Positions 53,684 to 62,357 are shown, counted from the stretch's first letter. The stretch is 64,000 nt of DNA from Terriglobia bacterium (GCA_020073665.1 JAIQEU010000010.1:62001-126000); one strand, 5' to 3'. Notes: generated from the sequence alone by a model not told the origin. Translations and numbers: made by a program.

Positions 53684-54436
53684 ATGCATCATCCAAAACT
53701 GATTGAACCGTTCTTCCCACCCGATCACCCTCTGCGCGCCATTGTTGACGCCGTGTTAGAGGGCGGTGTCGGTTCGATCTCTCTCGATGATCCCATCCAG
53801 CCTCGCGCCGTCCGGCTCTCGGTGGGCTGCTATGAAATCTTCGGCGGCGACCCGGATCGGGCACTGGGTCTGGCAAGGGATTTCTCAGCACCGTGCGAGC
53901 TCATCTACGGAAATGATCCCGGGTGGCGCGGTTTCCTGCTGAGCGTCTATGGATCGCGCCTGGCTGACCGTCCCATGGAGATATTCCAACTCTCATTGGA
54001 CGTGCCGCGCCTGCAGGCCGCAGTGAATGCCCTGGCCCCACCGTATCGCATGCAAGCCCTGACCGCAGACTGGCTGGATCAACTGGATGCCGAGCTTCAA
54101 CCCCATGGCTTGCAGACCTACGCCGGGAAGAACGCTTTCCTCGCGCATGGCTTTGGATTTGGGGCAGTACTGGATGGAATCCTGGCGTGTGCCGCGACCA
54201 CCTACACCTGCTCCGCGACCCGCGCAGAAATCGCCATCGCCACCCGCCCGGCTCATCAGCGAAAAGGCCTGGCGTTCGCGGTAGCGGCACGCATTCTGCT
54301 GCAGTGTGTGGAGCGCGGAATCACGCCGGCCTGGAGCGCCGCTAACCCGGTTTCAAAACGGCTCGCGCTGCGGCTCGGCTTTCGACCCGCCGGGATATGC
54401 GAGGTCCTGTATCTGCACCCGGGGCCGATCGGCTGA
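53684..54436 (+). CDS. GNAT-family N-acetyltransferase
   Basis: The 250-residue protein has an N-terminal alpha/beta part (about 1-140) and a C-terminal GNAT domain (about 145-245). The acetyl-CoA loop is IAIATRPAHQRKGLAFAVAA, followed by WSAANPVSKRLALRLGF, the usual end of a GNAT domain. The long N-terminal part resembles the GNAT_acetyltran group rather than a simple acetyltransferase. The substrate is unknown. The upstream open frame reaching into the PilZ gene is a shifted shadow. Confidence 0.78.
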   Translation: MHHPKLIEPFFPPDHPLRAIVDAVLEGGVGSISLDDPIQPRAVRLSVGCYEIFGGDPDRALGLARDFSAPCELIYGNDPGWRGFLLSVYGSRLADRPMEIFQLSLDVPRLQAAVNALAPPYRMQALTADWLDQLDAELQPHGLQTYAGKNAFLAHGFGFGAVLDGILACAATTYTCSATRAEIAIATRPAHQRKGLAFAVAARILLQCVERGITPAWSAANPVSKRLALRLGFRPAGICEVLYLHPGPIG

Positions 54437-54517
54437 ACGGCTGCCCTATCGCTGATGCGAAGTGCCACCCGCTGTCCCCGCACGCCGCAGATCCCAAGGG
54501 GGACAGAGCCGTGGAAT

Positions 54518-54544
54518 CCCACCCTTCAAGAAACGAAGGGTGGG
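54518..54544. terminator. Perfect hairpin between converging genes
   Basis: CCCACCCTTC (54518-54527) and GAAGGGTGGG (54535-54544) pair perfectly across a seven-base loop. It lies between the GNAT gene and the converging membrane-protein gene, where it could act as a bidirectional terminator, though no T run follows. Confidence 0.6.
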
Positions 54545-54562
54545 GCACCCGGCGCCCGGCTT

Positions 54563-55006
54563 TCAAACCCTCCCGCCTACGATGACCCGGTGTATTAGTG
54601 GAGAAACAACGGCAGCTATCGCAGACGAGATCGCTGCTAGAAAAGCCAAGAAACCAAGGAGCAACGCGACCTCACGGAGGACTTCCATCGACGACGAGGC
54701 AAGTCCGTATTGTGTGGGTATTGTCCTCCATTCATCAACAACCGGCACTGGGATCAGCAGACTAGTCGAAACAATCGCCCCGAGTTTAAAAGCTCGCATT
54801 CTTGACGCAGGCCGTAGCAAAGCCACAATAAGGCATACGGCTGGGACAACGAGTAGCGGAAAAAGCCTGAACACGAAGAAAATGGATGCCTCGCGATCAA
54901 ACATCGGCGTCGGTCGTTGCCCCAAGATCGCAGGTTCAACCAGCCAGAAGAAAATAGCGCCAGAAACCAGTCCGATAAAAACAGCAAGTACGTTTCGCAT
55001 AACCAT
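54563..55006 (-). CDS. Small membrane protein, about four helices
   Basis: The 147-residue protein has four hydrophobic segments: NVLAVFIGLVSGAIFFWLV, FRLFPLLVVPAVCLIVALL, LGAIVSTSLLIPVPVV, and ALLLGFLAFLAAISSAIAAV. GGAG five bases before ATG 55006 supports this start over the longer frame. No charged motif or family recognised. Confidence 0.65.
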   Translation of the reverse strand: MVMRNVLAVFIGLVSGAIFFWLVEPAILGQRPTPMFDREASIFFVFRLFPLLVVPAVCLIVALLRPASRMRAFKLGAIVSTSLLIPVPVVDEWRTIPTQYGLASSSMEVLREVALLLGFLAFLAAISSAIAAVVSPLIHRVIVGGRV

Positions 55007-55197
55007 CGTCACTCCAATCTTATGTTCCTTCCTGGCGGATGGCCCGCCTCTGCGCCGCCATTGTAAGCCAGCTGTAAGTGAACAGGGGTGCCCCGCTCCT
55101 TGCGCTTTTTGCAAGGGGCTGGTGTGCGCGGCGTCACAAAACTTTCCTTCCTAATGGCAGCTGACCCATGACGGCAGCGGCCCACCTACACCCACGA

Positions 55198-55387
55198 CAC
55201 CGAGAATCGTATCCGGCAATCGCCCCCGTGGGCGCATAGGTGGCACTCCCAATGTAGGTGATGTTGTCAGTGAGGTCTTTCGCATTGAGTGGCTGCCCGT
55301 CAGGCAGATTGCCAGAGGACTTGAGCGCGTAGGTGATGGTGCGTCCGCTCGGGTACAGAACGGAGTACAGCGATCCGTTACGCTCCC
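55198..55387 (-). pseudogene. RHS/YD-repeat protein remnant
   Basis: Reading the minus strand in a frame one base off the CheY-like gene gives about 60 residues with RHS-like wording: GSLYSVLYPSGRTITYAL, then NITYIGSATYAPTGAIAGY. YPSGRT(I/V)TY and SATYAPxGAI are typical of the YD/RHS repeats of large polymorphic toxins and surface proteins. The frame degenerates after CRGCRW, and no start, signal or neighbouring RHS gene remains. It looks like a residue of a lost gene. The 3' end of the CheY-like gene overlaps its edge by a few bases. Confidence 0.5.
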
Positions 55388-55839
55388 GGCGGTGGCGGCG
55401 GCATGACGATCACGCTGCCCTTGGCAGCTTCTTTCTTGTCCGCAGAAACTCGCAGGCCCAGGCAGCGTTCGATCGCGGCGGAAAGATAAAGGTGCTGCAC
55501 CGGCTTGGCGACATACCCGCGCGCACCCAACGCTGCCGCGCGCTGCACCTTGCGCGGGTCGTCCACTCCAGAGCACATAATCACTTTGAGTTCGGGCTGC
55601 AGCTTGAGCAGACGGCGCAGCGTCTTCAGCCCATCCATGCCGGGCATCTCCAGGTCCAGCAATACGATCGTGGGCGAGAATCCTTCCCGCAAGCGCCGCA
55701 CCGCCTCGGTTCCGTTGCTGGCGGTCTCTACCTGATAAGAATCCAGTTCCAGCAGCAGGCGCAGGTAGCGCCGCATGGCGGACGAGTCGTCTACGACCAA
55801 AACTGTGGCTTTGGCCCGATTAAGGTGCGCAGGTAGCAT
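55378..55839 (-). CDS. CheY-like single-domain response regulator
   Basis: The 153-residue protein is one receiver domain (about 10-130) plus a short Pro-rich tail (MPPPPPGA). It keeps the acidic pair (VVDDSS), the phosphoacceptor Asp62 in LLDLEMPGMDG, a serine in MCSGVDD, and the lysine in AKP. It can be phosphorylated by an unknown kinase. GGGAG lies four bases before ATG 55839. No kinase gene is adjacent. Confidence 0.88.
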   Translation of the reverse strand: MLPAHLNRAKATVLVVDDSSAMRRYLRLLLELDSYQVETASNGTEAVRRLREGFSPTIVLLDLEMPGMDGLKTLRRLLKLQPELKVIMCSGVDDPRKVQRAAALGARGYVAKPVQHLYLSAAIERCLGLRVSADKKEAAKGSVIVMPPPPPGA

Positions 55840-56300
55840 AGGGCTCCCAGGGAGAAGACGGTCCCTGACTGCCACGTCAGCTCCGAGCTTTTGGGGGAAA
55901 GCTGGCCGAGCCAACGACGTCCGGCGATTCCCAAACCGGGAACCGCGGACCGATTGGCTGTGTACCTTGCCGCGAGGCTTGCGTCAACTGCATTCCCGGC
56001 CATGCAGGTTGCCGCATTTTCAAGAACATGCCTGCCATCCACAGCATCTTGCCCAGAAATCCGTGCAATCCGCCGGCAACCCGCCCGCAGGCTCAGCCAA
56101 GTCACGCAATGGTTGCGAATCCCGCCCGCCTCGATCTTGCCGGTCCCGGGGGAGGGAGACGGTTGCCACTGTGAAAAACTCGGCCCAAACCCCGATGGAC
56201 AAGAGGTTCGCCGCATCACGGTTCGGCGATAAACGGAGTGCCTACGGAGTGCGCGTCGTTGTTTGCCGCTCCTCAGAGCACGGTGTGCCACCCAATGCAA
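55840..56300. other. Non-coding stretch between regulator genes
   Basis: About 460 bp. It should hold the promoter of the leftward CheY-like gene and the 3' end of the HTH-only LuxR pair. No clear promoter, hairpin with a T run, or additional gene was recognised. Confidence 0.35.
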
Positions 56301-56579
56301 CTAGCCCACGTGCTCCAGGGCTTCAGCCCGGAGTGGCGGTGGCCCTTCCCGGCTCAACCCCAGTTCCTCGGTCCAATGCGCGCCGCCGTGGGCGGCCACG
56401 TACATGGCCAGTTCCAGCCGGCTCCACACTCCCAGCTTGTCGAACGCATTGCGCAGATAATTTTTCACGACCTGCTCGGTGGTGCCGACCAGGCCGGCGA
56501 TCTCGCGGTTGGTAAGCCCTTCCCAGACCAGGGTGGCAATCTGGACCTCCCTTGCAGTTAACCGATCACGAGGTTGCAT
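56301..56579 (-). CDS. HTH-only LuxR-type protein, second of a pair
   Basis: The 92-residue protein consists of a LuxR/GerE helix-turn-helix (about 5-65, LTAREVQIATLVWEGLTNREIAGLVGTTEQVVKNY) with a short C-terminal tail. It has no receiver or ligand-binding domain. ATG 56579 lies inside the last codons of the preceding HTH gene (22-bp overlap), so the two are probably translated together. It may act as dimer partner or trans-acting DNA-binding unit. A longer frame upstream lacks a signal for a real start. Confidence 0.7.
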   Translation of the reverse strand: MQPRDRLTAREVQIATLVWEGLTNREIAGLVGTTEQVVKNYLRNAFDKLGVWSRLELAMYVAAHGGAHWTEELGLSREGPPPLRAEALEHVG

Positions 56580-56800
56580 GATTCCATCTGCTCCTTCTGA
56601 AACATGGCGGTGGCCAGTTTCACGCGCTTGCGTCCATCCCGGATGCCGGCCCGCAAGAACAGCGTGCGCAGATGCTGTTTGACGGTCCGCGGGCTGATGC
56701 TCAATTGGCTTGCGATTTCCTTGTTGCTGCATCCCTGCACCAACAGCTTCAAGACTTCTTCATCGCGCCGAGTGATTTTGATTTCGTTAAGGCTCAACAT
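56558..56800 (-). CDS. HTH-only LuxR-type protein, first of a pair
   Basis: The 80-residue protein is essentially one LuxR-type DNA-binding domain (about 8-72, ITRRDEEVLKLLVQGCSNKEIASQLSISPRTVKQH) followed by a basic end (GRKRVKLATAMF). AGGA six bases before ATG 56800 supports the start. It overlaps the next HTH gene by 22 bp. The two differ in sequence, so they are not a recent duplication. Targets unknown. Confidence 0.72.
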   Translation of the reverse strand: MLSLNEIKITRRDEEVLKLLVQGCSNKEIASQLSISPRTVKQHLRTLFLRAGIRDGRKRVKLATAMFQKEQMESCNLVIG

Positions 56801-57100
56801 GGTCTGTCCTCGCTGGCTTGGCTGTGCGCCCGCTTGGCTCTGGATCGCGTTCGCGCCTAAACACGAAGCAACTCTTTCGCCAAACCTTCGCCACCGGGCA
56901 CGGAAGGCGGAAGACCAATGAATACTGCGGGTTGGAGGAAACGGCCAAGTACAGCCGCAGAGATTAGAACGCTCTGATGTGGGAAGCCGCGTCCCACAAC
57001 GGGCCGGCACCAGTAGTCAGTGGTTAGGTCGGGGCTGCGGCTAGCCCCTGACCACTAAAACCCACTTCCTCCCGGAATCCCGACAGTTTAAGGTTTACCT
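56801..57100. other. Divergent intergenic region with two hairpins
   Basis: This 300-bp gap separates the HTH-only pair from the OmpR-type regulator. TGTGGGA (56978-56984) pairs with TCCCACA (56992-56998). AGTGGTTAGG (57019-57028) pairs with CCTGACCACT (57047-57056), with inner GGGCT/AGCCC; this second hairpin has reiterated AGT(A/G)GT words. No further gene seen. Confidence 0.55.
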
Positions 57101-57772
57101 GTGCGTGTACTGATTGTCGAAGACGAGCCCCGGCTGGCGGAAAACATCGCGCGCAGCCTGCGCGAAAGTGCGGGCTATGCTGTTGACATCGCCGCCGACG
57201 GCCAGGAAGGGTTGTTCCTGGCTGAATCCAATGCCTACGACGTGGTGCTGCTCGATTTGATGCTGCCGCACATGGATGGCATGCAGATGCTCACCCGCCT
57301 GCGCCAATCTGGCCAGCACACGCCGGTGCTGGTGCTGACCGCGCGCGACGACAAAGAATCGGTGGTGGCTTTGCTGAATGCCGGCGCCGACGACTACCTG
57401 ACCAAGCCCTTCGATCTGGGAGAATTGCTGGCCCGCACCAAGGTCCTGATTCGCCGCGGCAAAGGACAGCCATCCCCGGTGCTGACGATCGGCGATCTGG
57501 AACTGAATACGGTGAACCGTACGGTGCAGCGCGCGGGGCGGCCGATCTCGCTGACGGCGATGGAGTATCGCGTCCTCGAATACCTGGCGCACCGGCCGCG
57601 CGCCGTGGTTTCCAAGACCGAATTGCTGGAACACCTCTATGATTACAACTGGGAGAAGTTCAGCAACGTTATCGAGGTGTACATCTCGGGTTTGCGGCGC
57701 AAACTGGATGACGGCTCGGCGCGGCAACTGATTCACACCGTGCGCGGGCAGGGATACATCCTGCAGGAATAA
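57101..57772 (+). CDS. OmpR-family response regulator
   Basis: The 223-residue protein has a receiver domain (about 1-118) with EDE, phosphoacceptor Asp52 in LLDLMLPHMDG and lysine in TKPF. A winged-helix DNA-binding domain follows (about 127-222), with NRTVQRAGRPISLTAMEYRVLEYL and GQGYIL. Start is GTG 57101. The cognate kinase gene begins two bases after its stop. The nearest genes downstream are an efflux operon, a possible target. Confidence 0.92.
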   Translation: MRVLIVEDEPRLAENIARSLRESAGYAVDIAADGQEGLFLAESNAYDVVLLDLMLPHMDGMQMLTRLRQSGQHTPVLVLTARDDKESVVALLNAGADDYLTKPFDLGELLARTKVLIRRGKGQPSPVLTIGDLELNTVNRTVQRAGRPISLTAMEYRVLEYLAHRPRAVVSKTELLEHLYDYNWEKFSNVIEVYISGLRRKLDDGSARQLIHTVRGQGYILQE

Positions 57773-57774
57773 GC

Positions 57775-59193
57775 ATGCAGAACTCCATCCGAGGACGGCT
57801 GATCGCGACCGTGGTGCTGTCGCAGACGCTGCTGGCCGCAGGTCTGCTGTTTGCCGGCGTGTACTACACCCATCGCCGGCTGCTGATGACGCTCGATGCC
57901 GGCATGCAGGCCCGCGCCATGAGCGTGGCGGCGCTGGTGCGCTACACCGAAGATGCCAGCGGGAATGTGTACTTCGACAACACCCTGATGCCGCAATCAC
58001 TGGATCCCAGCCACCCCGACCTGTTTGCGGTGTGGACCCAGAGATCGGGATTGCTGACCCGCTCCGGCAACTGGCCCAGCGGACTCGAAATTCCACCCAC
58101 GGGCGCTCGCTACTGGGACTTTGCCTGGCACGACATCCCCTATCGCGCCCTGCGCGCAACCCAGCTTCCCGTGCTCGATCGGGAAGAAGGCAAATCGTTT
58201 CAGCCGCAAACCCTGACCATCGTGTATGCCTCGCCGATGGTGCGGATGGAGGAGCAAGTCCGGGAGGCGGGTATTTTTATTGCGCTCGCGAGTTTTGGAT
58301 TGTTGGTGGCAACGGTGCTGCTGGCTTTGTGGGGTATCGGCCGCGGCTTGCGGCCTTTGCAACAGCTGGCAGGCCAGGCGGCGCTGGTTTCAGCCGACAA
58401 CTGGCAGCTGCGCGTGCCCAAGCACGCCGAACAGATGGAGGAGCTTCGTCCCCTGACCCAGTCCATGACCACCATGCTGGCGCGGCTCGAGCGCTCGTTC
58501 ATTCAGCAGCGCGAGTTCATGGGCAACGCTGCCCATGAACTGAAAACCCCGGTCGCGGTGCTCAAGTCCACATTGCAATCCCTGCTGCAGCGGCCACGCA
58601 CTTCCGAGGAGTACCAGGCCGGATTGGAACATTCTCTCGAGGACCTGGAGCGCTTGGAGCAATTGCTGCAATGGATGCTACGGCTGGCGCGCGCCGAACA
58701 GTGGGCCCACGGAGCGCTGCGCCGCGATCTGCAGGTGATCGATCTCAACACCACTTGCGAAGAAGCTGTGGAACGTATCCGCAACCTGGCGGAAGTACGC
58801 CATACCCAGATTCATCTCTCGACCAACGGACCGGTACCTCTCCGCGCCGACCCGGAAGACCTGCAACTGGTGTGGACCAACCTGCTGGAAAATGCGATCC
58901 GCTACAGCCCGGAAGACGCCGCGGTGGAAGTGGCGGTCGGGCGCACCGGCGATGGGCGGGCGCGGGTGGTGGTGGAGGACCACGGTCCCGGCATTGCTGC
59001 CGCCGATCTGCCGCATGTGTTCGAACGTTTCTATCGCGGCGACCCGTCGCGCACCCGCGCCACCGGAGGCTTCGGACTCGGCCTGGCCATCGCCAAGGCC
59101 CTGGTTGAGGCCTACGGCGGCAGCATCACCGCCGACAGAACTCCCGGCCAGGGCACGCAGATGACGGTGGAACTGCCCGCCCGGGACCGGTAG
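57775..59193 (+). CDS. Membrane sensor histidine kinase
   Basis: The 472-residue kinase has two membrane segments (about 10-30 and 166-188) flanking a periplasmic sensor of about 135 residues, then a HAMP linker. The dimerisation domain has GNAAHELKTPVAVLKS (phosphoaccepting His254). The ATPase domain has N-box NLLENAIRYSP, G1 DHGPGI and G2 GGFGLGLAIAK. It partners the OmpR regulator encoded just upstream. The signal is unknown; the sensor loop shows no known motif. Confidence 0.93.
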   Translation: MQNSIRGRLIATVVLSQTLLAAGLLFAGVYYTHRRLLMTLDAGMQARAMSVAALVRYTEDASGNVYFDNTLMPQSLDPSHPDLFAVWTQRSGLLTRSGNWPSGLEIPPTGARYWDFAWHDIPYRALRATQLPVLDREEGKSFQPQTLTIVYASPMVRMEEQVREAGIFIALASFGLLVATVLLALWGIGRGLRPLQQLAGQAALVSADNWQLRVPKHAEQMEELRPLTQSMTTMLARLERSFIQQREFMGNAAHELKTPVAVLKSTLQSLLQRPRTSEEYQAGLEHSLEDLERLEQLLQWMLRLARAEQWAHGALRRDLQVIDLNTTCEEAVERIRNLAEVRHTQIHLSTNGPVPLRADPEDLQLVWTNLLENAIRYSPEDAAVEVAVGRTGDGRARVVVEDHGPGIAAADLPHVFERFYRGDPSRTRATGGFGLGLAIAKALVEAYGGSITADRTPGQGTQMTVELPARDR

Positions 59194-59625
59194 CGAAAAC
59201 CCGCCGCGACCGCCGCGGTCATGCCTGTCTCGACATGACCGTCCGAACTCCTTCTGCATTCACGATTCTTCAATAACTTGCAGCTATCATACAACTGGCG
59301 GCCGTTTTCAGGCTCCATCTGCAACCAGAATGCCGTTTCCCGGCATTTACAGACCCTCTGGCGCACGCCTGGGCATGAGACAAAGGAAAAGGTCGTCCGG
59401 CGAACTGATGCGCCTGGAACGAGCCTGTGCGCGCCTGCATCGTGATATATCTTATAGATATTTACCTGAGGACCATGACTGGCTATCTTTGCGCTCTGTC
59501 CGCAAGCGAAGATCGCCGCAGCTGGGCATTACTTTGGGTGTCTTCTGCCTAAAGGTTCATGTTCGTTTCAGGTTGCCTTAATCTCGTCGCCACTAACCTG
59601 TATGCTTTGGCTCGTGGTGAAGAAT
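59194..59625. other. Intergenic region before the efflux operon
   Basis: A 432-bp gap. CGGTCATG (59216-59223) and CATGACCG (59234-59241) form a stem after the kinase gene, possibly its terminator, without a T run. An AT-rich inverted repeat ATATCT-TAT-AGATAT (59447-59461) about 165 bp upstream of tolC is a candidate operator. No gene recognised. Confidence 0.5.
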
Positions 59626-61005
59626 ATGCAGACTTCTCGTTTATCGAATGGCGGTTTTGCTGCGGCGCTGTTGGTGATGAGCTTTGCGCTTTCGGCTTCG
59701 GCTCAAACCAATCCTAACCAGGTGGCGGCGGGAACCAGCGGTGACCAGGCGGCCAGCAACCCGCCGTTGACCCTGACCCTGCAGGATGCACTCGAACGCG
59801 CGCGGCGGATCAATCCCGAGTACCGCGCTGCCGTCACCGAATTGGGTGTGGCCAAAGAGGACCGAGTGCAGAGCCGGGCGGCGTTGCTGCCCAGCGTAAA
59901 CTACAACAGTTCGTTGATATACACCCAGGGTCAGGGAGTTCCCGGGACGGTTCGTTACGTCGCCAACAACGGCGTGCATGAGTACATGAGCCAGGGAAAT
60001 GCCCACCAGGATTTGTCGCTGCAGAACATCGCGGAGTACCGCCGCACGGTTGCGGCCGAGGCCGCTGCAAGGGCCAAGTCGGAGATCGCGGCGCGCGGCC
60101 TGGTGGTCACGGTGGTGCAGGCGTACTACGGCTTGGTAGTTGCGCAGCAGAAGTATGCCACCGCGCAGCGCGCCGCCGCAGAAGCGCAGCGATTTTTCGA
60201 TATCAGTCAAAAGCTGGAAAAAGGCGGCGAGGTTGCTCACTCCGACGTGATCAAGGCGCAGATCCAGTTCCAGCAGCAGCAGCGTGACCTGCAGCAGGCC
60301 GAACTGGAAATGAACCGCAGCCGGGTCGAACTGGCGGTGCTGGTGTTTCCCGACTTCAACCAGAACTTCAGCGTGGTAGATGACCTGCCGCTGCCCGAGC
60401 CTTTGCCCGCGTTCGCTGAGGTACAGACTGCCGCGGCCAACAAGAATCCTGAGCTGCGCGCCGCCCTGGCTGGATTACAGGCGGCGAAGCAGGAAGTTGC
60501 GGTGGCCTGGAATGGGTTCCTGCCCTCGCTGAGCGTCGACTATTTTTACGGGATCGATGCAAATCAATTTGCAGTTCACGGACCGACTGATCCGGTCACG
60601 GGATTTCGGCAGCGCAACTTGGGATACGCGGCCACGGCGACGCTGCAGTTTCCGGTGTGGAACTGGGGCGCAAACCGCAGCAAAGTGAAGCAAGCCGACT
60701 TGCGCCGGGACCAGGCGAAGGTGGAGTTGAGTTTCGCGCAGCGGCAGCTGCTGGGCAACCTGCGCACGTTCTATGATGAAGCGCAGACGGCGCGAGCCCA
60801 ACTGGAATCGCTGAGCCAGTCGGCGGAACTGGCAGCGGAAAGTTTGCGTTTGACCACCTTGCGTTACCAGGCCGGAGAAGTTTCGGTGCTGGAAGTGGTG
60901 GACGCGCAGAACACGCTGACTTCGGCGCGCAATGCCTTTCATGATGGGCAGGTGCGGTTCCGCATCGCGATGGCGAATCTGCAGACGCTGACGGGGAACT
61001 TGTAA
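59626..61005 (+). CDS. TolC-family outer membrane efflux protein
   Basis: The 459-residue protein has a signal peptide (ALLVMSFALSASA) and the TolC layout: two repeats of about 200 residues with long coiled-coil helices, beginning TLQDALERARRINPEYRAA and TAAANKNPELRAALAGLQAAK. It should form the trimeric outer membrane duct for the adaptor and RND pump encoded downstream. The start codon ATG 59626 leaves the signal at the N-terminus. Its TAA overlaps a possible ATG for the next gene. Confidence 0.92.
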   Translation: MQTSRLSNGGFAAALLVMSFALSASAQTNPNQVAAGTSGDQAASNPPLTLTLQDALERARRINPEYRAAVTELGVAKEDRVQSRAALLPSVNYNSSLIYTQGQGVPGTVRYVANNGVHEYMSQGNAHQDLSLQNIAEYRRTVAAEAAARAKSEIAARGLVVTVVQAYYGLVVAQQKYATAQRAAAEAQRFFDISQKLEKGGEVAHSDVIKAQIQFQQQQRDLQQAELEMNRSRVELAVLVFPDFNQNFSVVDDLPLPEPLPAFAEVQTAAANKNPELRAALAGLQAAKQEVAVAWNGFLPSLSVDYFYGIDANQFAVHGPTDPVTGFRQRNLGYAATATLQFPVWNWGANRSKVKQADLRRDQAKVELSFAQRQLLGNLRTFYDEAQTARAQLESLSQSAELAAESLRLTTLRYQAGEVSVLEVVDAQNTLTSARNAFHDGQVRFRIAMANLQTLTGNL

Positions 61006-61028
61006 TGGGACGGGGGCCAGGAGGGGCA

Positions 61029-62357
61029 ATGAGTGAGCGGCTTACCCACGGCTTACGCCGTGGGCTGCATTGTTTTGCTGCTTCGCGGCTGATGGGCGGC
61101 GCTTCCTTGGGGCTGGTTCTTACGAGCCTGATATTTCTCTCGGGCTGTTCGGGAGAACCTCCAGAAAAAGAGCCGGTGGTAACCGTGCAAGTCGCTCCGG
61201 TCGAGAAGACCACGCTGCAGCGCACGATCACCTCGGAGGCAGTTTTGTTTCCGCTGCAACAGTCGGCGATTGTGCCCAAGATCAGCGCGCCGGTGGAGAA
61301 GTTCCTGGTAAAGCGCGGCAGCCGCGTGCATCAGGGACAACTGCTGGCAGTGCTCGAGAACCGTGACCTCGCAGCCGCCGCGCAGGACACCAAAGGCGCG
61401 TACGAACAGGCGCAAGCGAACTATGAAACCTCGACCGCCGCTGACCTGCCGCAAGCCATGCAGAAGGCGCAACTCGATCTGCAAGCCGCCAAACAAATGC
61501 TGGACGCACAACAGAAGGTGTACGACAGCCGCCAGGATCTTTTTCAGCAGGGAGCCATGCCGCGCAAGGAACTCGACCAGGCCGGCGTGGACCTGACCAA
61601 TGCGCGCAACCAGTACGAAATCGCACAAAAACATTACGACGCGCTCGTTGCCTTTGGGAAGCAGCAAGCCCTCAAGTCGGCGGCCGGACAACTGGAGTCC
61701 GCCAAGGGTAAGTATCTGGGAGCGCAGGCGCAGCTCACCTACTCTGAAATCCGCAGCCCCATCGACGGCGTGATTGCCGACCGCCCGCTCTTTCCCGGAG
61801 AAATGGCGGCGGCCGGCACTCCCCTGCTGACGGTGATGGACATTTCGCAGGTCATTGCCCGCGCCCACATCCCGCAACCCGAAGCCGCACTGCTGAAGGT
61901 GGGTGACAAAGCCAGCATCGCGGTGCCCGGAGAAGAAAAGCCGATCGAAGGCAAAGTCACCGTGGTGAGCCCGGCGCTTGACCCCAACAGCACCACGGTC
62001 GAAGTCTGGGTGCAGGCGAGAAACCCCGAGCAACGCTTGAAGCCGGGAACCAGCGTGCAGGTATCCATGCAGGCGCAAACCCTGCCCGACGCTCTGGTGA
62101 TCCCGGCGTCGGCGCTGCTCACCGCGCAGGATGGAACCACTTCAGTCATGGTGGTGGGCTCCGATGAGCGGGCGCACCAGAAGACGGTGCAGGCAGGGAT
62201 CCGACAAGGCGACCAGGTGCAGATCACCGAGGGCGTGCAGGCGGGCGATCGCATCGTTACCGCGAGAGCGTATGGTCTGCCCGACAACAGCAAGATCAAG
62301 GTGGAAGGCCAGAAAGCAACGGAAGACAAGAAAGCCGAGGACAAGAGTGACAAATAG
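61029..62357 (+). CDS. RND efflux periplasmic adaptor lipoprotein
   Basis: The 442-residue protein is the membrane-fusion partner of the RND pump. A lipobox FLSGC follows a hydrophobic stretch. Then come a lipoyl-like half (EKFLVKRGSRVHQGQLLAVLENRDL), a coiled-coil hairpin with alternating Gln/Ala, a second lipoyl half (SEIRSPIDGVIADR) and a beta-barrel part. AGGAGGGG before ATG 61029 sets the start. The first 20 codons include a perfect palindrome (61045-61064), so part of the signal n-region comes from a repeat. ATG 61092 is a shorter alternative. Confidence 0.9.
   Translation: MSERLTHGLRRGLHCFAASRLMGGASLGLVLTSLIFLSGCSGEPPEKEPVVTVQVAPVEKTTLQRTITSEAVLFPLQQSAIVPKISAPVEKFLVKRGSRVHQGQLLAVLENRDLAAAAQDTKGAYEQAQANYETSTAADLPQAMQKAQLDLQAAKQMLDAQQKVYDSRQDLFQQGAMPRKELDQAGVDLTNARNQYEIAQKHYDALVAFGKQQALKSAAGQLESAKGKYLGAQAQLTYSEIRSPIDGVIADRPLFPGEMAAAGTPLLTVMDISQVIARAHIPQPEAALLKVGDKASIAVPGEEKPIEGKVTVVSPALDPNSTTVEVWVQARNPEQRLKPGTSVQVSMQAQTLPDALVIPASALLTAQDGTTSVMVVGSDERAHQKTVQAGIRQGDQVQITEGVQAGDRIVTARAYGLPDNSKIKVEGQKATEDKKAEDKSDK
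61045..61064. repeat. Palindrome inside the 5' end of the adaptor gene
   Basis: CCCACGGC-TTAC-GCCGTGGG is a perfect 8-bp stem with a four-base loop. It encodes part of THGLRRGL near the N-terminus of the adaptor lipoprotein and resembles intergenic palindromes, suggesting insertion into the start of the gene. Confidence 0.6.

Noticed and set aside
11414-57056. CRISPR-like arrays
   Set aside because: The repeated words are short, inverted and degenerate, without unique spacers of constant length, and no cas genes are present.
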